Shown: positions 1-6,631, counted from the stretch's first letter. The stretch is DNA of 12,868 nucleotides from Campylobacter sp. UBA1713 (GCA_002317305.1 DCIZ01000140.1:5509-18376); one strand, 5' to 3'. Program-made: numbers and translations. Notes: generated by a model not told the origin, from the sequence alone.

Positions 1-64
1 TTAAGAAAAAAATCTCCTAAAAACACTCTTCGAAATCAAGCCAAACTGGTTTTTAGAGATGCCC
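1..64 (-). repeat. Partial copy of MITE-like inverted-repeat element, abutting rpsT
   Basis: The reverse complement begins GGGCATCTCTAAAAACC and runs to TTTTTTTCTTAA. It matches the left part of the complete element at 449-513 almost base for base, with a few differences around the middle. The terminal end directly touches the stop codon of rpsT. The other end lies outside the window, so element length and target duplication cannot be read here. It carries no ORF. Its orientation is opposite to the copy at 449-636, so rpsT sits between inverted copies. Confidence 0.8.
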
Positions 65-337
65 TTAAGCAGCAACAGACAAGCTGTTTACGAGTTTTGC
101 AAGTCGGCTTACTCTTCTCGAAGCTGTTTCTTTTTTTAAGAAACCTTTGCTAACAAAGCTGTGAAAGCTCTTGTTTGCCACTTTCAAAGCCTCGTTTGCA
201 GCGTTTGCATCGCCACTGACGACCGCCTCTCTAACAGAACGAGAGATGTTTTTTAGACGAGTTCGGTAGAATCTGTTTCTCTCTGTTCGCTTTTCTGTTT
301 GTCGTGCTCTCTTTGCAGCAGATTTGTGATTTGCCAT
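65..337 (-). CDS. rpsT: 30S ribosomal protein S20
   Basis: This 90-residue basic protein binds 16S rRNA and helps early assembly of the small subunit. The N-terminus [17 protein letters not shown] and the later [19 protein letters not shown] stretch are typical of S20, and the length is normal for the family. The start is ATG at 335-337 with AAAAGG about 7 bases upstream. It appears to be transcribed alone from the extended -10 at 376-384. The stop codon is directly followed by a mobile-element end, so any normal downstream context has been replaced or pushed away. Identification is secure. Confidence 0.97.
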   Translation of the reverse strand: MANHKSAAKRARQTEKRTERNRFYRTRLKNISRSVREAVVSGDANAANEALKVANKSFHSFVSKGFLKKETASRRVSRLAKLVNSLSVAA

Positions 338-375
338 TTTGTAGCCTTTTACGTAAAATTTAATTTAAATCATAA

Positions 376-384
376 ATAGTAGCA
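376..384 (-). promoter_or_regulatory. Probable extended -10 promoter for rpsT
   Basis: On the minus strand the sequence reads TGCTACTAT, an extended -10 (TGn plus a TATAAT-like hexamer), preceded by T/A-rich DNA. This is how many Campylobacterota sigma-70 promoters look, usually without a clear -35. Initiation would fall near 369, giving a leader of about 30 bases before rpsT. Confidence 0.6.
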
Positions 385-417
385 CAAAAATCCTTTAAAA
401 AGGTTTAAATATAAATT

Positions 418-426
418 TGCTATAAT
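418..426 (+). promoter_or_regulatory. Strong extended -10 promoter directed toward glmM
   Basis: The + strand reads TGCTATAAT, a perfect extended -10, in A/T-rich DNA. Initiation would fall near 433, only about 16 bases before the inverted-repeat element at 449-636. It is the best candidate promoter for glmM-lspA-gmhB. If so, the element is transcribed as part of a roughly 215-base leader. It is divergent from the rpsT promoter at 376-384. Confidence 0.6.
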
Positions 427-448
427 GCAAATTTGCATTTTTAAAAAA

Positions 449-636
449 GGGCATCTCTAAAAACCAGTTTGGCTTGATTTTTCGGAGTGTTTCCAGGAGA
501 TTTTTTTCTTAAAATGAGGAGAATACTTTAGTATTTGACGAGTTTTAAGGTAAAAATATGCAAAGCGAAGCTTCCGTGAAACACAAACGAAAAAGCAAGC
601 CACTCAAATTTATCAAGTGGTTTTTTAGAGATGCCC
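449..636. mobile_element. Complete MITE-like element (188 bp) with terminal inverted repeats
   Basis: The left end is GGGCATCTCTAAAAACCA. The right end, read as reverse complement, is GGGCATCTCTAAAAAACCAC, giving near-perfect inverted repeats of about 18 bases. It has no transposase ORF; the interior shows only short open stretches. Partial copies lie at 1-64 (left half) and 12813-12868 (right half), so it is a family. Both flanks are A-runs, so a target duplication of a few A's is possible but cannot be told from background. The ends suggest a non-autonomous derivative of a DDE-type IS. The IS family is not determined, and no autonomous copy is in the window. It lies between the + promoter at 418-426 and glmM. 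Confidence 0.75.
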
Positions 637-648
637 AAAAGGAACACC

Positions 649-1986
649 ATGAAACTTTTCGGCACAGACGGCGTTAGAGGGCTAGCGGGCAAAAAGCTCT
701 CGGCAAATTTAGCCATGAAGCTTGCGATGGCAGCGGGCATCTACTTTCGCAAACACTCGGTTACAAACAAAATTTTAGTCGGCAAAGATACACGAAAAAG
801 CGGCTACATGATAGAAACTGCCATAGTCGCAGGACTTACCGCTGTCGGTTACGACGCCATCCAAATAGGTCCGATGCCTACACCAGCAGTAGCATTTCTA
901 ACAGAGGACATGCGTTGTGATGCAGGCATCATGATAAGCGCTTCGCACAACCCTTTTGAAGACAACGGAATCAAATTTTTTGACGGCAACGGTGACAAAC
1001 TCGGCGAGGAGATAGAGGCAAAGATAGAGCAAATTTACTTTGACGATGAGCTTGTGGAGAGTGCCCAAAAAACCGGACTTGCCATCGGCTCAGCAAAACG
1101 CATAGACGACGTGGTCGGGCGTTACATAGTCCACATAAAAAATTCCTTCCCACGTGAGCTAAATTTAAAAGGTTTAAGAATCGTCATAGACACCGCAAAT
1201 GGCGCTAGCTACAAAGTGGCGCCGACTGTTTTTAGCGAGCTAGGAGCCGAGCTCATAGTCCTAAGCGACGAGCCAAACGGCAACAATATAAACGCCAACT
1301 GCGGCGCGCTCTTTCCACAAGCACTTGCTAGCGAAGTCAAACGCCTTCGCGCTGACATAGGCTTTGCTTTTGACGGCGATGCTGACCGCCTCATAGTCGT
1401 AGACGAAAAGGGCGAGATAGTTCACGGCGATGCGCTTTTGGGCATTTTAGCCGCTCACCTTGCACGACAAAACCGCTTGCGTGGTGGCAAGATAGCAGCG
1501 ACAGTTATGAGCAATGCCGCGCTTGAAGACTACCTAGCAAAGAGCAAAATTTCAGTCGAGCGTTGTAACGTGGGCGACAAATTTGTCCTAGAAAAGATGA
1601 AAGAGTGCGGGCTAAATTTTGGTGGTGAGCAAAGCGGGCACGTCATCTTTGGCGACTACGCAAAGACGGGCGACGGGCTTGTGAGTGCCTTGCAGGTGAG
1701 TGCGTGTCTCATTCAAAGTGGCAAAAAAGCGAGCGAACTTTTTGGTGCTTTAAAACCTTACCCGCAGCTTTTGGTAAATTTAAAAATAAACGAAAAAAAG
1801 CCGCTTTCAAATTTGGCTGGCTTAAAGGAGCTAGAAGAGGAGCTAAATGCCGCAAAAGTCCGCTCACTCTTTCGCTACTCGGGCACAGAAAATTTGATTC
1901 GCTTGCTTTTGGAGGGCAAGGACGAGCGTGTCATAAAGACAAAAATGGCACAAGTCGAAGAGTTTTTCAAAAAGGCGCTTGCGTGA
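649..1986 (+). CDS. glmM: Phosphoglucosamine mutase
   Basis: This 445-residue cytoplasmic enzyme interconverts glucosamine-6-phosphate and glucosamine-1-phosphate, supplying UDP-GlcNAc for peptidoglycan and lipid A. It carries the family N-terminus [11 protein letters not shown], the phosphoserine loop ISASHNP (catalytic Ser99), the Mg-binding DGDADR at 242-247, the sugar-binding GGEQSGH at 325-331 and the phosphate-binding RYSGTEN at 409-415. Start: ATG 649 with AAAAGG seven bases upstream. An in-frame ATG at 631 would add six residues, but it is part of the mobile-element end and the GlmM N-terminus begins at 649. It overlaps lspA by 4 bases (GTGA), so the two are probably translationally coupled. 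The gene is intact and should be essential. Confidence 0.97.
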   Translation: MKLFGTDGVRGLAGKKLSANLAMKLAMAAGIYFRKHSVTNKILVGKDTRKSGYMIETAIVAGLTAVGYDAIQIGPMPTPAVAFLTEDMRCDAGIMISASHNPFEDNGIKFFDGNGDKLGEEIEAKIEQIYFDDELVESAQKTGLAIGSAKRIDDVVGRYIVHIKNSFPRELNLKGLRIVIDTANGASYKVAPTVFSELGAELIVLSDEPNGNNINANCGALFPQALASEVKRLRADIGFAFDGDADRLIVVDEKGEIVHGDALLGILAAHLARQNRLRGGKIAATVMSNAALEDYLAKSKISVERCNVGDKFVLEKMKECGLNFGGEQSGHVIFGDYAKTGDGLVSALQVSACLIQSGKKASELFGALKPYPQLLVNLKINEKKPLSNLAGLKELEEELNAAKVRSLFRYSGTENLIRLLLEGKDERVIKTKMAQVEEFFKKALA

Positions 1987-2429
1987 GGCGTGTTTTTTTT
2001 GTAGCATTGGCGGTTTTTGCGTTTGATTGGGCGTTGAAGTGGCTTTTTTTGTGGAATTTTGAGTTTTATCAGCCTTTTTTTGAGAGTGAATATATAAATT
2101 TGGTTTTGGTAAAAAACACGGGTGTTGCCTTTTCTATGTTTGCTTTTTTGGGCGAGTGGCTAAAATTTGTCCAGCTTTTTTTGCTTTTGGGCGTGGTTTT
2201 TTACCTTGCAAAAGAGCGTGAGATAGTGGCAAAAAACGGCGCGGCAGTCGGGCTCGTGCTGGGCGGTGGCGTGGCGAATCTCGCCGACCGCTTTGTGCAT
2301 GGCTTTGTGGTGGATTATGTTTCGTGGCACAAGTGGTTTGAGTTTGCCATCTTTAACGCTGCTGACGTTTGCATAGACATCGGCGTGGCGTGGATAGTGT
2401 GGAAAATGTTAAAAAAAGGTGAAAAATGA
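1983..2429 (+). CDS. lspA: Lipoprotein signal peptidase (signal peptidase II)
   Basis: This inner-membrane aspartyl protease of 148 residues removes signal peptides from diacylated prolipoproteins. Four hydrophobic segments can be seen: near residues 3-23, 62-76, 86-100 and 122-142. The family signatures are NTGVAFS (45-51), [10 protein letters not shown] (94-103), VVDY with Asp111, and FNAAD with Asp128; Asp111 and Asp128 form the catalytic pair. The open frame extends far upstream inside glmM, but homology begins at the GTG at 1983, which overlaps the glmM stop as GTGA with AAAAAGG upstream. It is therefore a GTG start coupled to glmM. The end overlaps gmhB by ATGA. It is intact and of normal or slightly short length. 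Confidence 0.94.
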   Translation: MRRVFFVALAVFAFDWALKWLFLWNFEFYQPFFESEYINLVLVKNTGVAFSMFAFLGEWLKFVQLFLLLGVVFYLAKEREIVAKNGAAVGLVLGGGVANLADRFVHGFVVDYVSWHKWFEFAIFNAADVCIDIGVAWIVWKMLKKGEK

Positions 2430-2926
2430 GAGCGCTTTTTTTGGACAGAGACGGCGTAATAAACGAGGATTTTGGCTACGTGGCGCGGCGTGAAGAGTTC
2501 GTTTTTAGAGACGGCGTTTTTGAGGCGTTGCGTGGGTTTTGTGAGCTGGGTTTTGAAATTTTTGTCGTAACAAATCAGTCTGGCATCGGGCGCGGTTACT
2601 ACACTTTGGAGGATTTTTTGCGGTTAAACGAATTTATGTTAGCAGAGCTTTTGGCAAACGGCGTGCGTGTTAAAAAGGTCTTTTTTTGTCCGCATGCGCC
2701 AGAAGTAGCGTGCGAGTGCCGAAAACCGCGTCCTGGCATGCTGCTTTCTGCGGCGGCTGAGTTTGGGCTAACGCTAAAAGAGGCGGTGATGGTGGGCGAC
2801 AAGATGAGCGACATGGAGGCGGGCAAAAACGCAGGCGTGGGAGCGTGTTTTTTGGTGGGTTCTGATGCTGGTAAATTTGGTGGCTTGCGTGAAGTTTTGG
2901 AGGCGGTGAAAAGCGGCATAAAATAA
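2426..2926 (+). CDS. gmhB: D-glycero-beta-D-manno-heptose-1,7-bisphosphate 7-phosphatase
   Basis: This 166-residue HAD-superfamily phosphatase removes the 7-phosphate in ADP-heptose synthesis for the LOS/LPS core. Motif I is FLDRDGVIN (nucleophile Asp7, acid/base Asp9), motif II is TNQSG (49-53), and the GmhB zinc site is Cys88, His90, Cys96, Cys98. Lys100 lies in CRKPRPG, and VGDKMSDMEAG provides Asp125 and Asp129. The zinc loop separates it from other HAD phosphatases; histidinol-phosphatase domains share this fold but are less likely here. ATG overlaps the lspA stop by 4 bases, so it is co-translated. The usual partners (gmhA, hldE, waaD) are not in the window. Confidence 0.92.
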   Translation: MRALFLDRDGVINEDFGYVARREEFVFRDGVFEALRGFCELGFEIFVVTNQSGIGRGYYTLEDFLRLNEFMLAELLANGVRVKKVFFCPHAPEVACECRKPRPGMLLSAAAEFGLTLKEAVMVGDKMSDMEAGKNAGVGACFLVGSDAGKFGGLREVLEAVKSGIK

Positions 2927-2935
2927 GGAGAAAAA

Positions 2936-3142
2936 ATGAGCAGAATCATCATACAAACTGAGAATTTGGCGTTGATAAAACTAATAAAAGAGGCGGCGAA
3001 ACTGGCTGGTGAAAAAGTTGTTTTACAAAAAATAGACGACAAAAAAAGCAAATTTGCTAGCGAGTTACGGGCGGAGCGAGACGAGCTTTTGCGTCAGCAC
3101 AAAAACAAAACGTTAAAAACTTATGAAAATATGAGCAAATAG
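2936..3142 (+). CDS. Small hypothetical protein
   Basis: I do not recognise a family for this 68-residue charged protein. It has no signal peptide or membrane segment. The first half alternates hydrophobic and polar residues (strand-helix-like: RIIIQTENLALIKLIKEAA). The second half is Lys/Arg/Glu rich and probably helical (residues 34-60, with ELRAERDELLRQ). AAGGAG lies six bases before the ATG, and the gene begins 9 bases after gmhB, so it is very likely translated as part of the glmM operon. Base composition matches gmhB. Function is unknown. Confidence 0.75.
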   Translation: MSRIIIQTENLALIKLIKEAAKLAGEKVVLQKIDDKKSKFASELRAERDELLRQHKNKTLKTYENMSK

Positions 3143-3162
3143 TGGCGAGAACATGGGTCATC

Positions 3163-3197
3163 AGAAAGCAGAATGCGGAAAACAGAAAACGGAAAAT
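3163..3197 (+). repeat. Short heptamer array
   Basis: Five consecutive 7-base units (AGAAAGC, AGAATGC, GGAAAAC, AGAAAAC, GGAAAAT) follow the small hypothetical gene. They belong to the heptamer family seen in most spacers of the window (consensus RGAAWRC). A fragment of the AAATTTGC/GACAAATT module follows at about 3205-3240. Confidence 0.7.
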
Positions 3198-3271
3198 GAC
3201 GGTTTTGCACTTGCTTTTCGCATTTGACAAATTTGCTTTTACTCAAAAAATAAAAAAAAGGAGTTAAAAAA

Positions 3272-3307
3272 ATGCAGACAAATTTTAAAACGAGAGTAGG
3301 GCGATGA
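3272..3307 (+). CDS. Eleven-codon leader ORF coupled to the pilin-like gene
   Basis: ATG at 3272 is preceded by AAGGAG, the best ribosome binding site in this neighbourhood. It opens a frame reading MQTNFKTRVGR and then TGA. The stop overlaps the ATG of the next gene as ATGA (3304-3307). The pilin-like gene has only a weak site of its own (GTAGGG), so ribosomes finishing this peptide may restart on it. It could be a true coupling leader or the start of a gene whose rest was lost. The peptide has no recognisable function. Confidence 0.4.
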   Translation: MQTNFKTRVGR

Positions 3308-3747
3308 GGCGCGCTTATTCGCTACTTTTGGCTGTGGTTTTTGTGGTCGTTGTTAGCGGTGTTGGCGTGGCGACTTTGTGGATTAGCGCGCTTGGGGCTC
3401 ACCAAACAACACAAGAATTTTTAGCCGCACAGGTGCGAATTTTTGCACGAAGTGCTACGGAAGCGGCTATTTTTGAGATTCAAAAGGGGAGTTGTGCGAC
3501 TGAATTTGAGTTTTTTTATCCGCAAAAAGAGGCGTTTTTGGTAAAAAGCGAAGTTAGCGTGAGTTATGTGGGCGGTTGTGCGGGCGTAAATTCGAATTTG
3601 AGTGCAAATTTGAGTTCGCAAGCTGGCACGAAAAGCACAAACATCGCAAAAACTGCCGCTGTTGTTCTCACGACTACTACTTTTTCTAACGAAAACGCTT
3701 CGTCGCCACAAATTCGCTTTGTAAAAACCACAACGCAACTGCCGTGA
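3304..3747 (+). CDS. Pilin- or pseudopilin-like single-pass membrane protein
   Basis: This is a 147-residue protein with a short positive N-terminus (MRRAYS) followed at once by a hydrophobic helix over residues 7-28, then a polar, Ser/Thr-rich outer domain with two cysteines (64 and 92) that could form a disulphide. The layout resembles prepilin-like minor pilins of type IV pilus/type II secretion/competence systems. However, the usual Gly before the cleavage site and Glu5 are absent, so processing by a prepilin peptidase is doubtful. No other pilus gene is nearby. It is the last gene of the + strand run. Alternative: a signal-anchored periplasmic protein of unknown function. Confidence 0.55.
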   Translation: MRRAYSLLLAVVFVVVVSGVGVATLWISALGAHQTTQEFLAAQVRIFARSATEAAIFEIQKGSCATEFEFFYPQKEAFLVKSEVSVSYVGGCAGVNSNLSANLSSQAGTKSTNIAKTAAVVLTTTTFSNENASSPQIRFVKTTTQLP

Positions 3748-4118
3748 TGTTTTGGTGGGAGGATGATGGGCGACGGGCTAACGCCCCTGCGACCCCGTTC
3801 GGAGTGCGGAGTGCGGAGTGCGGAGTGCGGAATTTGCGATTATCAAAAAAAGCACAAACTAACGCCGTCATTCTGAGGGAGGCAAAGCCGACCGAAGAAT
3901 CCCCTGCCTTTTAGCAAGTAAGAAGTCAAATTCACGAAAAGCGAATTTTGACAAATTCCGTTTTCCGTTTTCCGTTCTCCGCTTTCCGTTACCGCCGTCA
4001 TTCGTAAGGGAGCGAATGCAACCCGAAGAATCCCCCGCCTGGTAAGCAAGTAGAATCTATAAAATTCACGAAAAAGCGAATTTTGACAAATTCCGTTCTC
4101 TGTTTTCCGCAAAAAACT
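3748..4118. repeat. Intergenic repeat cluster between convergent genes
   Basis: No gene is seen here. In order it contains a truncated conserved flank of the variable-stem element (GGGCTAACGCCCCTGCGACC, near 3774), four GGAGTGC heptamers (3801-3828), a module reading TTTGCGATTATCAAAA, a GTCATTCTGAG...CGAAGAATCCCC unit at 3866-3904, an AAATTC...GCGAATTTTGACAAATT unit, TTCCGTT-type heptamers (about 3957-3990), and a second CGTCATTCG...CGAAGAATCCCC unit at about 3996-4035 with its tail to about 4107. The same modules recur in the same order at 9800-10380 and 10970-11640. Confidence 0.75.
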
Positions 4119-4394
4119 TCACCCGAAAATTTCAGCGTGGCTACCCACAAGTGCTAGGTATAGCTCCAAAATCTCGCCGTTGATTCTGTAAATTAGCACA
4201 AGGTCAGGGCGGACATGGCAGTCGCGAAAGCCCTCGTAGTCGCCACTTAGTGCGTGGTCTTTAAAACGCGCTTCAAGCGTTTTGCCACTAGCGAGCTTTG
4301 ATACCACGCTTTCTAAAAGCTCTTTGTCGCTTTTGTTTAGCTTTTTTCGAGACGTTTTGTAGGCTCTAGAATATTTAACGGCATATTTATTCAT
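4119..4394 (-). CDS. YafQ/RelE-family mRNA interferase toxin (copy 1)
   Basis: This 91-residue toxin is likely to act as a ribosome-dependent endoribonuclease. The C-terminal half carries the YafQ pattern: KDHALSGDY (His47), RDCHVRPD (His60, Asp64) and GSHAEIF (His86, Phe90). Spacing matches the known catalytic His/His/Asp/His/Phe set. The ATG overlaps the antitoxin gene by 8 bases, the usual type II arrangement. From residue 39 to the end it is identical to copy 2 apart from one Ile/Val change. The first 38 residues align at under half identity. All predicted catalytic residues are present, so it should be active unless neutralised. Confidence 0.85.
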   Translation of the reverse strand: MNKYAVKYSRAYKTSRKKLNKSDKELLESVVSKLASGKTLEARFKDHALSGDYEGFRDCHVRPDLVLIYRINGEILELYLALVGSHAEIFG

Positions 4395-4599
4395 CGATTT
4401 TTACCAAATATTCATCATAATCTTTACAAAAAGTCGTCTCGCCACGCTCATACTCCGCTATAGCCTCATCAAGCGCTGGAATTCTCTTTTGCCTCTCTTG
4501 TTTTACCTCGTAACTCCCTTTTGGCTGAGTTTTTACTAACTGAATCAAAGCCTCCGCAAAGCCCTTTTCCATCTCGTTTTTTAAAACTATAGTTACCAT
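4387..4599 (-). CDS. Antitoxin of the YafQ-like pair (copy 1)
   Basis: This 70-residue acidic protein lies directly upstream of and overlaps the toxin, so it is called antitoxin from context. The N-terminal 56 residues are close to copy 2 (49 of 56 identical, including KRIPALDEAIAEYERGETT). The last 14 residues (FCKDYDEYLVKIDE) are nearly unrelated to copy 2. In such pairs the C-terminus usually wraps the toxin. I cannot assign it to RelB/DinJ or Phd/YefM with confidence. The ribosome site is a weak AAAGG before ATG 4597-4599. Its spacer to copy 2 is short (4600-4638), so both pairs may share one transcript from upstream of 5116. Confidence 0.75.
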   Translation of the reverse strand: MVTIVLKNEMEKGFAEALIQLVKTQPKGSYEVKQERQKRIPALDEAIAEYERGETTFCKDYDEYLVKIDE

Positions 4600-4638
4600 T
4601 TTTTTCCTTTACATCACTTTTTCACTATCCAAAAAACT

Positions 4639-4911
4639 TCACCCGAAAATTTCAGCGTGGCTACCGACAAGTGCTAGGTATAGTTCTAAAACTTCGCCGT
4701 TGATTCTATAAATGAGAACGAGGTCAGGGCGGACATGGCAGTCGCGAAAGCCCTCGTAGTCGCCGCTTAAAGCGTGGTCTTTAAAACGCGCTTCAAGCGT
4801 TTCGCCACGTGCGAGTTTTGCAACCACATCTTTTGTTAGCTCTTTTTCTTTTTCGCTAAGTTTTTTGAAACATCTCTTAAATTTTGCCGAAGTTTTGACT
4901 CTATAGTTCAT
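4639..4911 (-). CDS. YafQ/RelE-family mRNA interferase toxin (copy 2)
   Basis: This 90-residue toxin is paralogous to copy 1. An open frame runs up to 4968, but residues before the ATG at 4909-4911 lie wholly inside the antitoxin gene and are not toxin-like. Starting at 4911 gives MNYRVKTSAKF and an 11-base overlap with the antitoxin, matching copy 1. Predicted catalytic residues are His46, His59, Asp63, His85 and Phe89. The C-terminal 53 residues are almost the same as copy 1. The N-terminal 37 differ at about half the positions, which probably sets which antitoxin it binds. Confidence 0.85.
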   Translation of the reverse strand: MNYRVKTSAKFKRCFKKLSEKEKELTKDVVAKLARGETLEARFKDHALSGDYEGFRDCHVRPDLVLIYRINGEVLELYLALVGSHAEIFG

Positions 4912-5116
4912 CCATTGCCTTTGCAAACTCTTCATAACTCTCGTAACAAGTCGTCTCGCCGCGCTCATACTCCGCTATAGCCTCATCAAGCGCTGGAATT
5001 CTTTTTTGCCGCTCTCGTTTTATCTCGTAACTCTCTTTTGGCTGAGTTTTTACTAGCCGAATAAAAGCCTCCACAAAGCTCTTTTCCATCTCGTTTTTTA
5101 AAACTATAGTTACCAT
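4901..5116 (-). CDS. Antitoxin of the YafQ-like pair (copy 2)
   Basis: This 71-residue protein lies upstream of and overlaps toxin copy 2. The N-terminal MVTIVLKNEMEK and the KRIPALDEAIAEY segment are shared with copy 1. The C-terminal CYESYEEFAKAMDEL is private to this copy. A good AAGGAG lies six bases before ATG 5114-5116, better than the copy 1 site, so copy 2 is likely the promoter-proximal, better expressed pair. No operator could be picked out by eye. Whether the N-terminal part binds DNA is not evident. Confidence 0.75.
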   Translation of the reverse strand: MVTIVLKNEMEKSFVEAFIRLVKTQPKESYEIKRERQKRIPALDEAIAEYERGETTCYESYEEFAKAMDEL

Positions 5117-5157
5117 TTTTTTCTCCTTATTTTAGCTCGCCTTCATTTTCACCCGCT

Positions 5158-6171
5158 TCACCCGCCGATGCCCGACATGCTCTGTCTGTCAGCATTTTCG
5201 AGGCTCTCACGCGTGCTAAATTTGCTGACGTCTCTTTTTTTCACTTCGCCACGAAAAAGCCCCATCTCCTCCATCCTGTGTTCTACTGGTTTGTTGTAAA
5301 TTCCTTCCACGAGCATGCTTTTTACCGCCGCTTTGTCGCCAGCACTCAAAGCTGGTTTTAGGTCTAAGTCGCCTTTGTAAAAGAGGCAGCCTTTTATGAT
5401 GCCATCGCTACTTATGCGGATGCGGTTGCAGCTTTCGCAAAATTTGCCGTGAATGGGGCTAATGAGCCCAAAGCTAGAAACTGCGCCTTTTATGCGAAAA
5501 TATTTCGCTGGTCCGTTGCCGTGTTTTCGCTCGTCAGTTTCCACTTCAAATTTACTTCGCACTATTTCTAAAACCTCGTCGTTCGATATGCAGTGTTTTA
5601 AGTCGCCCGTACCCATCGGCATCATCTCAATGAAGCGCACGTTTAGGCGGTGGCGGAGCGTAAGCGAGACAAATTTGAGAATCTCGTCATCGTTAAAGCC
5701 GCGTTTTAGCACCACGTTTAGCTTTGTCGGCACGCGGTTTTTTGCTTTGCAAATGTTTCTGACTACACGCCCAAAATGCGCGCTACGCGTGATGGCGTTA
5801 AAACGCTCACGAACGAGGCTGTCTAGGCTGACATTCATGCCGTCTAGTCCCGCCGCTACTAGCTCGTCTAAAACGCGGTGTAAAAAGACGGCGTTTGTGG
5901 TGAGTGTTACGTCATTTTGTGGCGAAAGCGACTTTATGTAGCGGACGACTTGCGTTAAGTCTGGACGCAAAAGCGGCTCGCCGCCCGTGAGCTTAAATTT
6001 GGTGATGCCTAGCTCAAAAAGCGTTTCACAGAGCAGTTTCACTTCGTCAAAAGACAAGCCGTCTGGCACGATTTTTTCTACGCTACTTCGACAATACTCA
6101 CACGCAAGGTTGCAGTTTTTGGTGAGCGAAATGCGCACATAGTCTACTTTTCTGTTAAATTTGTCTAACAT
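5158..6171 (-). CDS. moaA: GTP 3',8-cyclase (molybdenum cofactor biosynthesis protein A)
   Basis: This 337-residue radical SAM enzyme converts GTP to 3',8-cyclo-H2GTP, the first step of molybdopterin synthesis. The N-terminal cluster is CNLACEYC (Cys20, 24, 27). The SAM-binding GGEP follows in KLTGGEPLLRPDL. The C-terminal second Fe4S4 cluster is Cys245, Cys248, Cys262 in the MoaA-specific C-x2-C-x13-C form. The last residues, GIGG, are the functional double-glycine tail. An upstream GTG at 6192 would add seven residues, but ATG 6171 gives the usual N-terminus and is preferred. It overlaps moaC by 17 bases and is co-transcribed with it. Confidence 0.95.
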   Translation of the reverse strand: MLDKFNRKVDYVRISLTKNCNLACEYCRSSVEKIVPDGLSFDEVKLLCETLFELGITKFKLTGGEPLLRPDLTQVVRYIKSLSPQNDVTLTTNAVFLHRVLDELVAAGLDGMNVSLDSLVRERFNAITRSAHFGRVVRNICKAKNRVPTKLNVVLKRGFNDDEILKFVSLTLRHRLNVRFIEMMPMGTGDLKHCISNDEVLEIVRSKFEVETDERKHGNGPAKYFRIKGAVSSFGLISPIHGKFCESCNRIRISSDGIIKGCLFYKGDLDLKPALSAGDKAAVKSMLVEGIYNKPVEHRMEEMGLFRGEVKKRDVSKFSTRESLENADRQSMSGIGG

Positions 6172-6631
6172 AGTCGCCACTCTTTCCGCCACTTTTGCTT
6201 AAAAGCTTTATGTCGCTGATGATCATTGATTTGCTAAGGGCTTTGCACATGTCATAAACTGTCGTTAGTGCTACGCTTACAGCTATTAGTGCCTCCATCT
6301 CTACGCCCGTTTGTCCGTTTGTGCGGGCGAGGCTTTGGGCTTTTATGGTGTGCGTTTTCTCGTCAAAAGAAAAGCTTATGTCTACTTTGTCAAGGCAAAT
6401 TTGGTGGCAAAGTGGAATGAGCTCATGCGTTTTTTTTGCCGCCATGATGCCAGCTATTTTGGCGCACTCGAGCACGTTGCCTTTGGCTATTTGGTTTGTT
6501 TTTATCTTTGTAAATATCTCTTCGCCTACGCAAATTTCGCCCGAAGCTACTGCCTCTCGCTTTGTCGGCGGTTTGTTTCCGACATCTACCATGTTTATGT
6601 TGCCGTTTTCGTCTAGGTGTGTAAAATTCAC
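6155..6631 (-). CDS. moaC: Cyclic pyranopterin monophosphate synthase
   Basis: This 158-residue enzyme converts the MoaA product to cyclic pyranopterin monophosphate. Family features include the MVDVGNK start region, ELIPLCHQI, the TGVEMEAL segment around the active site, YDMCKAL and the C-terminal KSGGKSGDY. The frame is open up to 6676, but AAAAGGAG lies five bases before a GTG at 6629-6631, and the protein from there (MNFTHLDENG) matches the family length. I therefore choose the GTG start. The partner moaA follows with overlap. Other Moa/Moe genes are not in the window. Confidence 0.94.
   Translation of the reverse strand: MNFTHLDENGNINMVDVGNKPPTKREAVASGEICVGEEIFTKIKTNQIAKGNVLECAKIAGIMAAKKTHELIPLCHQICLDKVDISFSFDEKTHTIKAQSLARTNGQTGVEMEALIAVSVALTTVYDMCKALSKSMIISDIKLLSKSGGKSGDYVRQI

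Larger units (their letters stand above)
4109..5120 (-). repeat. Tandem duplication of the toxin-antitoxin unit
   Basis: Two direct units of about 490 bases (about 4109-4604 and 4630-5120) begin with the same AACTTCACCCGAAAATTTC on the + strand and end with the same antitoxin start region. Nucleotide similarity is high at both outer ends and drops sharply in the middle, over the antitoxin 3' end and toxin 5' end. Confidence 0.85.

Noticed and set aside
631..648. Upstream ATG adding six residues (MPKRNT) to GlmM
   Set aside because: This ATG is formed by the end of the inverted-repeat element; GlmM proteins begin at [11 protein letters not shown] and the ribosome site fits 649.
1704..1982. 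Long N-terminal extension of the LspA frame
   Set aside because: It lies wholly within glmM in another frame and is not LspA-like. GTG 1983 with the GTGA overlap is the natural start.
3843..4112. 89-codon minus-strand ORF between the convergent genes
   Set aside because: It consists of GTCATTCTGAG-type repeat modules and heptamers read through, with an internal duplicated peptide from the repeated module.
4912..4968. Extra 19 residues at the start of toxin copy 2
   Set aside because: This stretch is the antitoxin gene in another frame; copy 1 has no equivalent and ATG 4911 reproduces the copy 1 arrangement.
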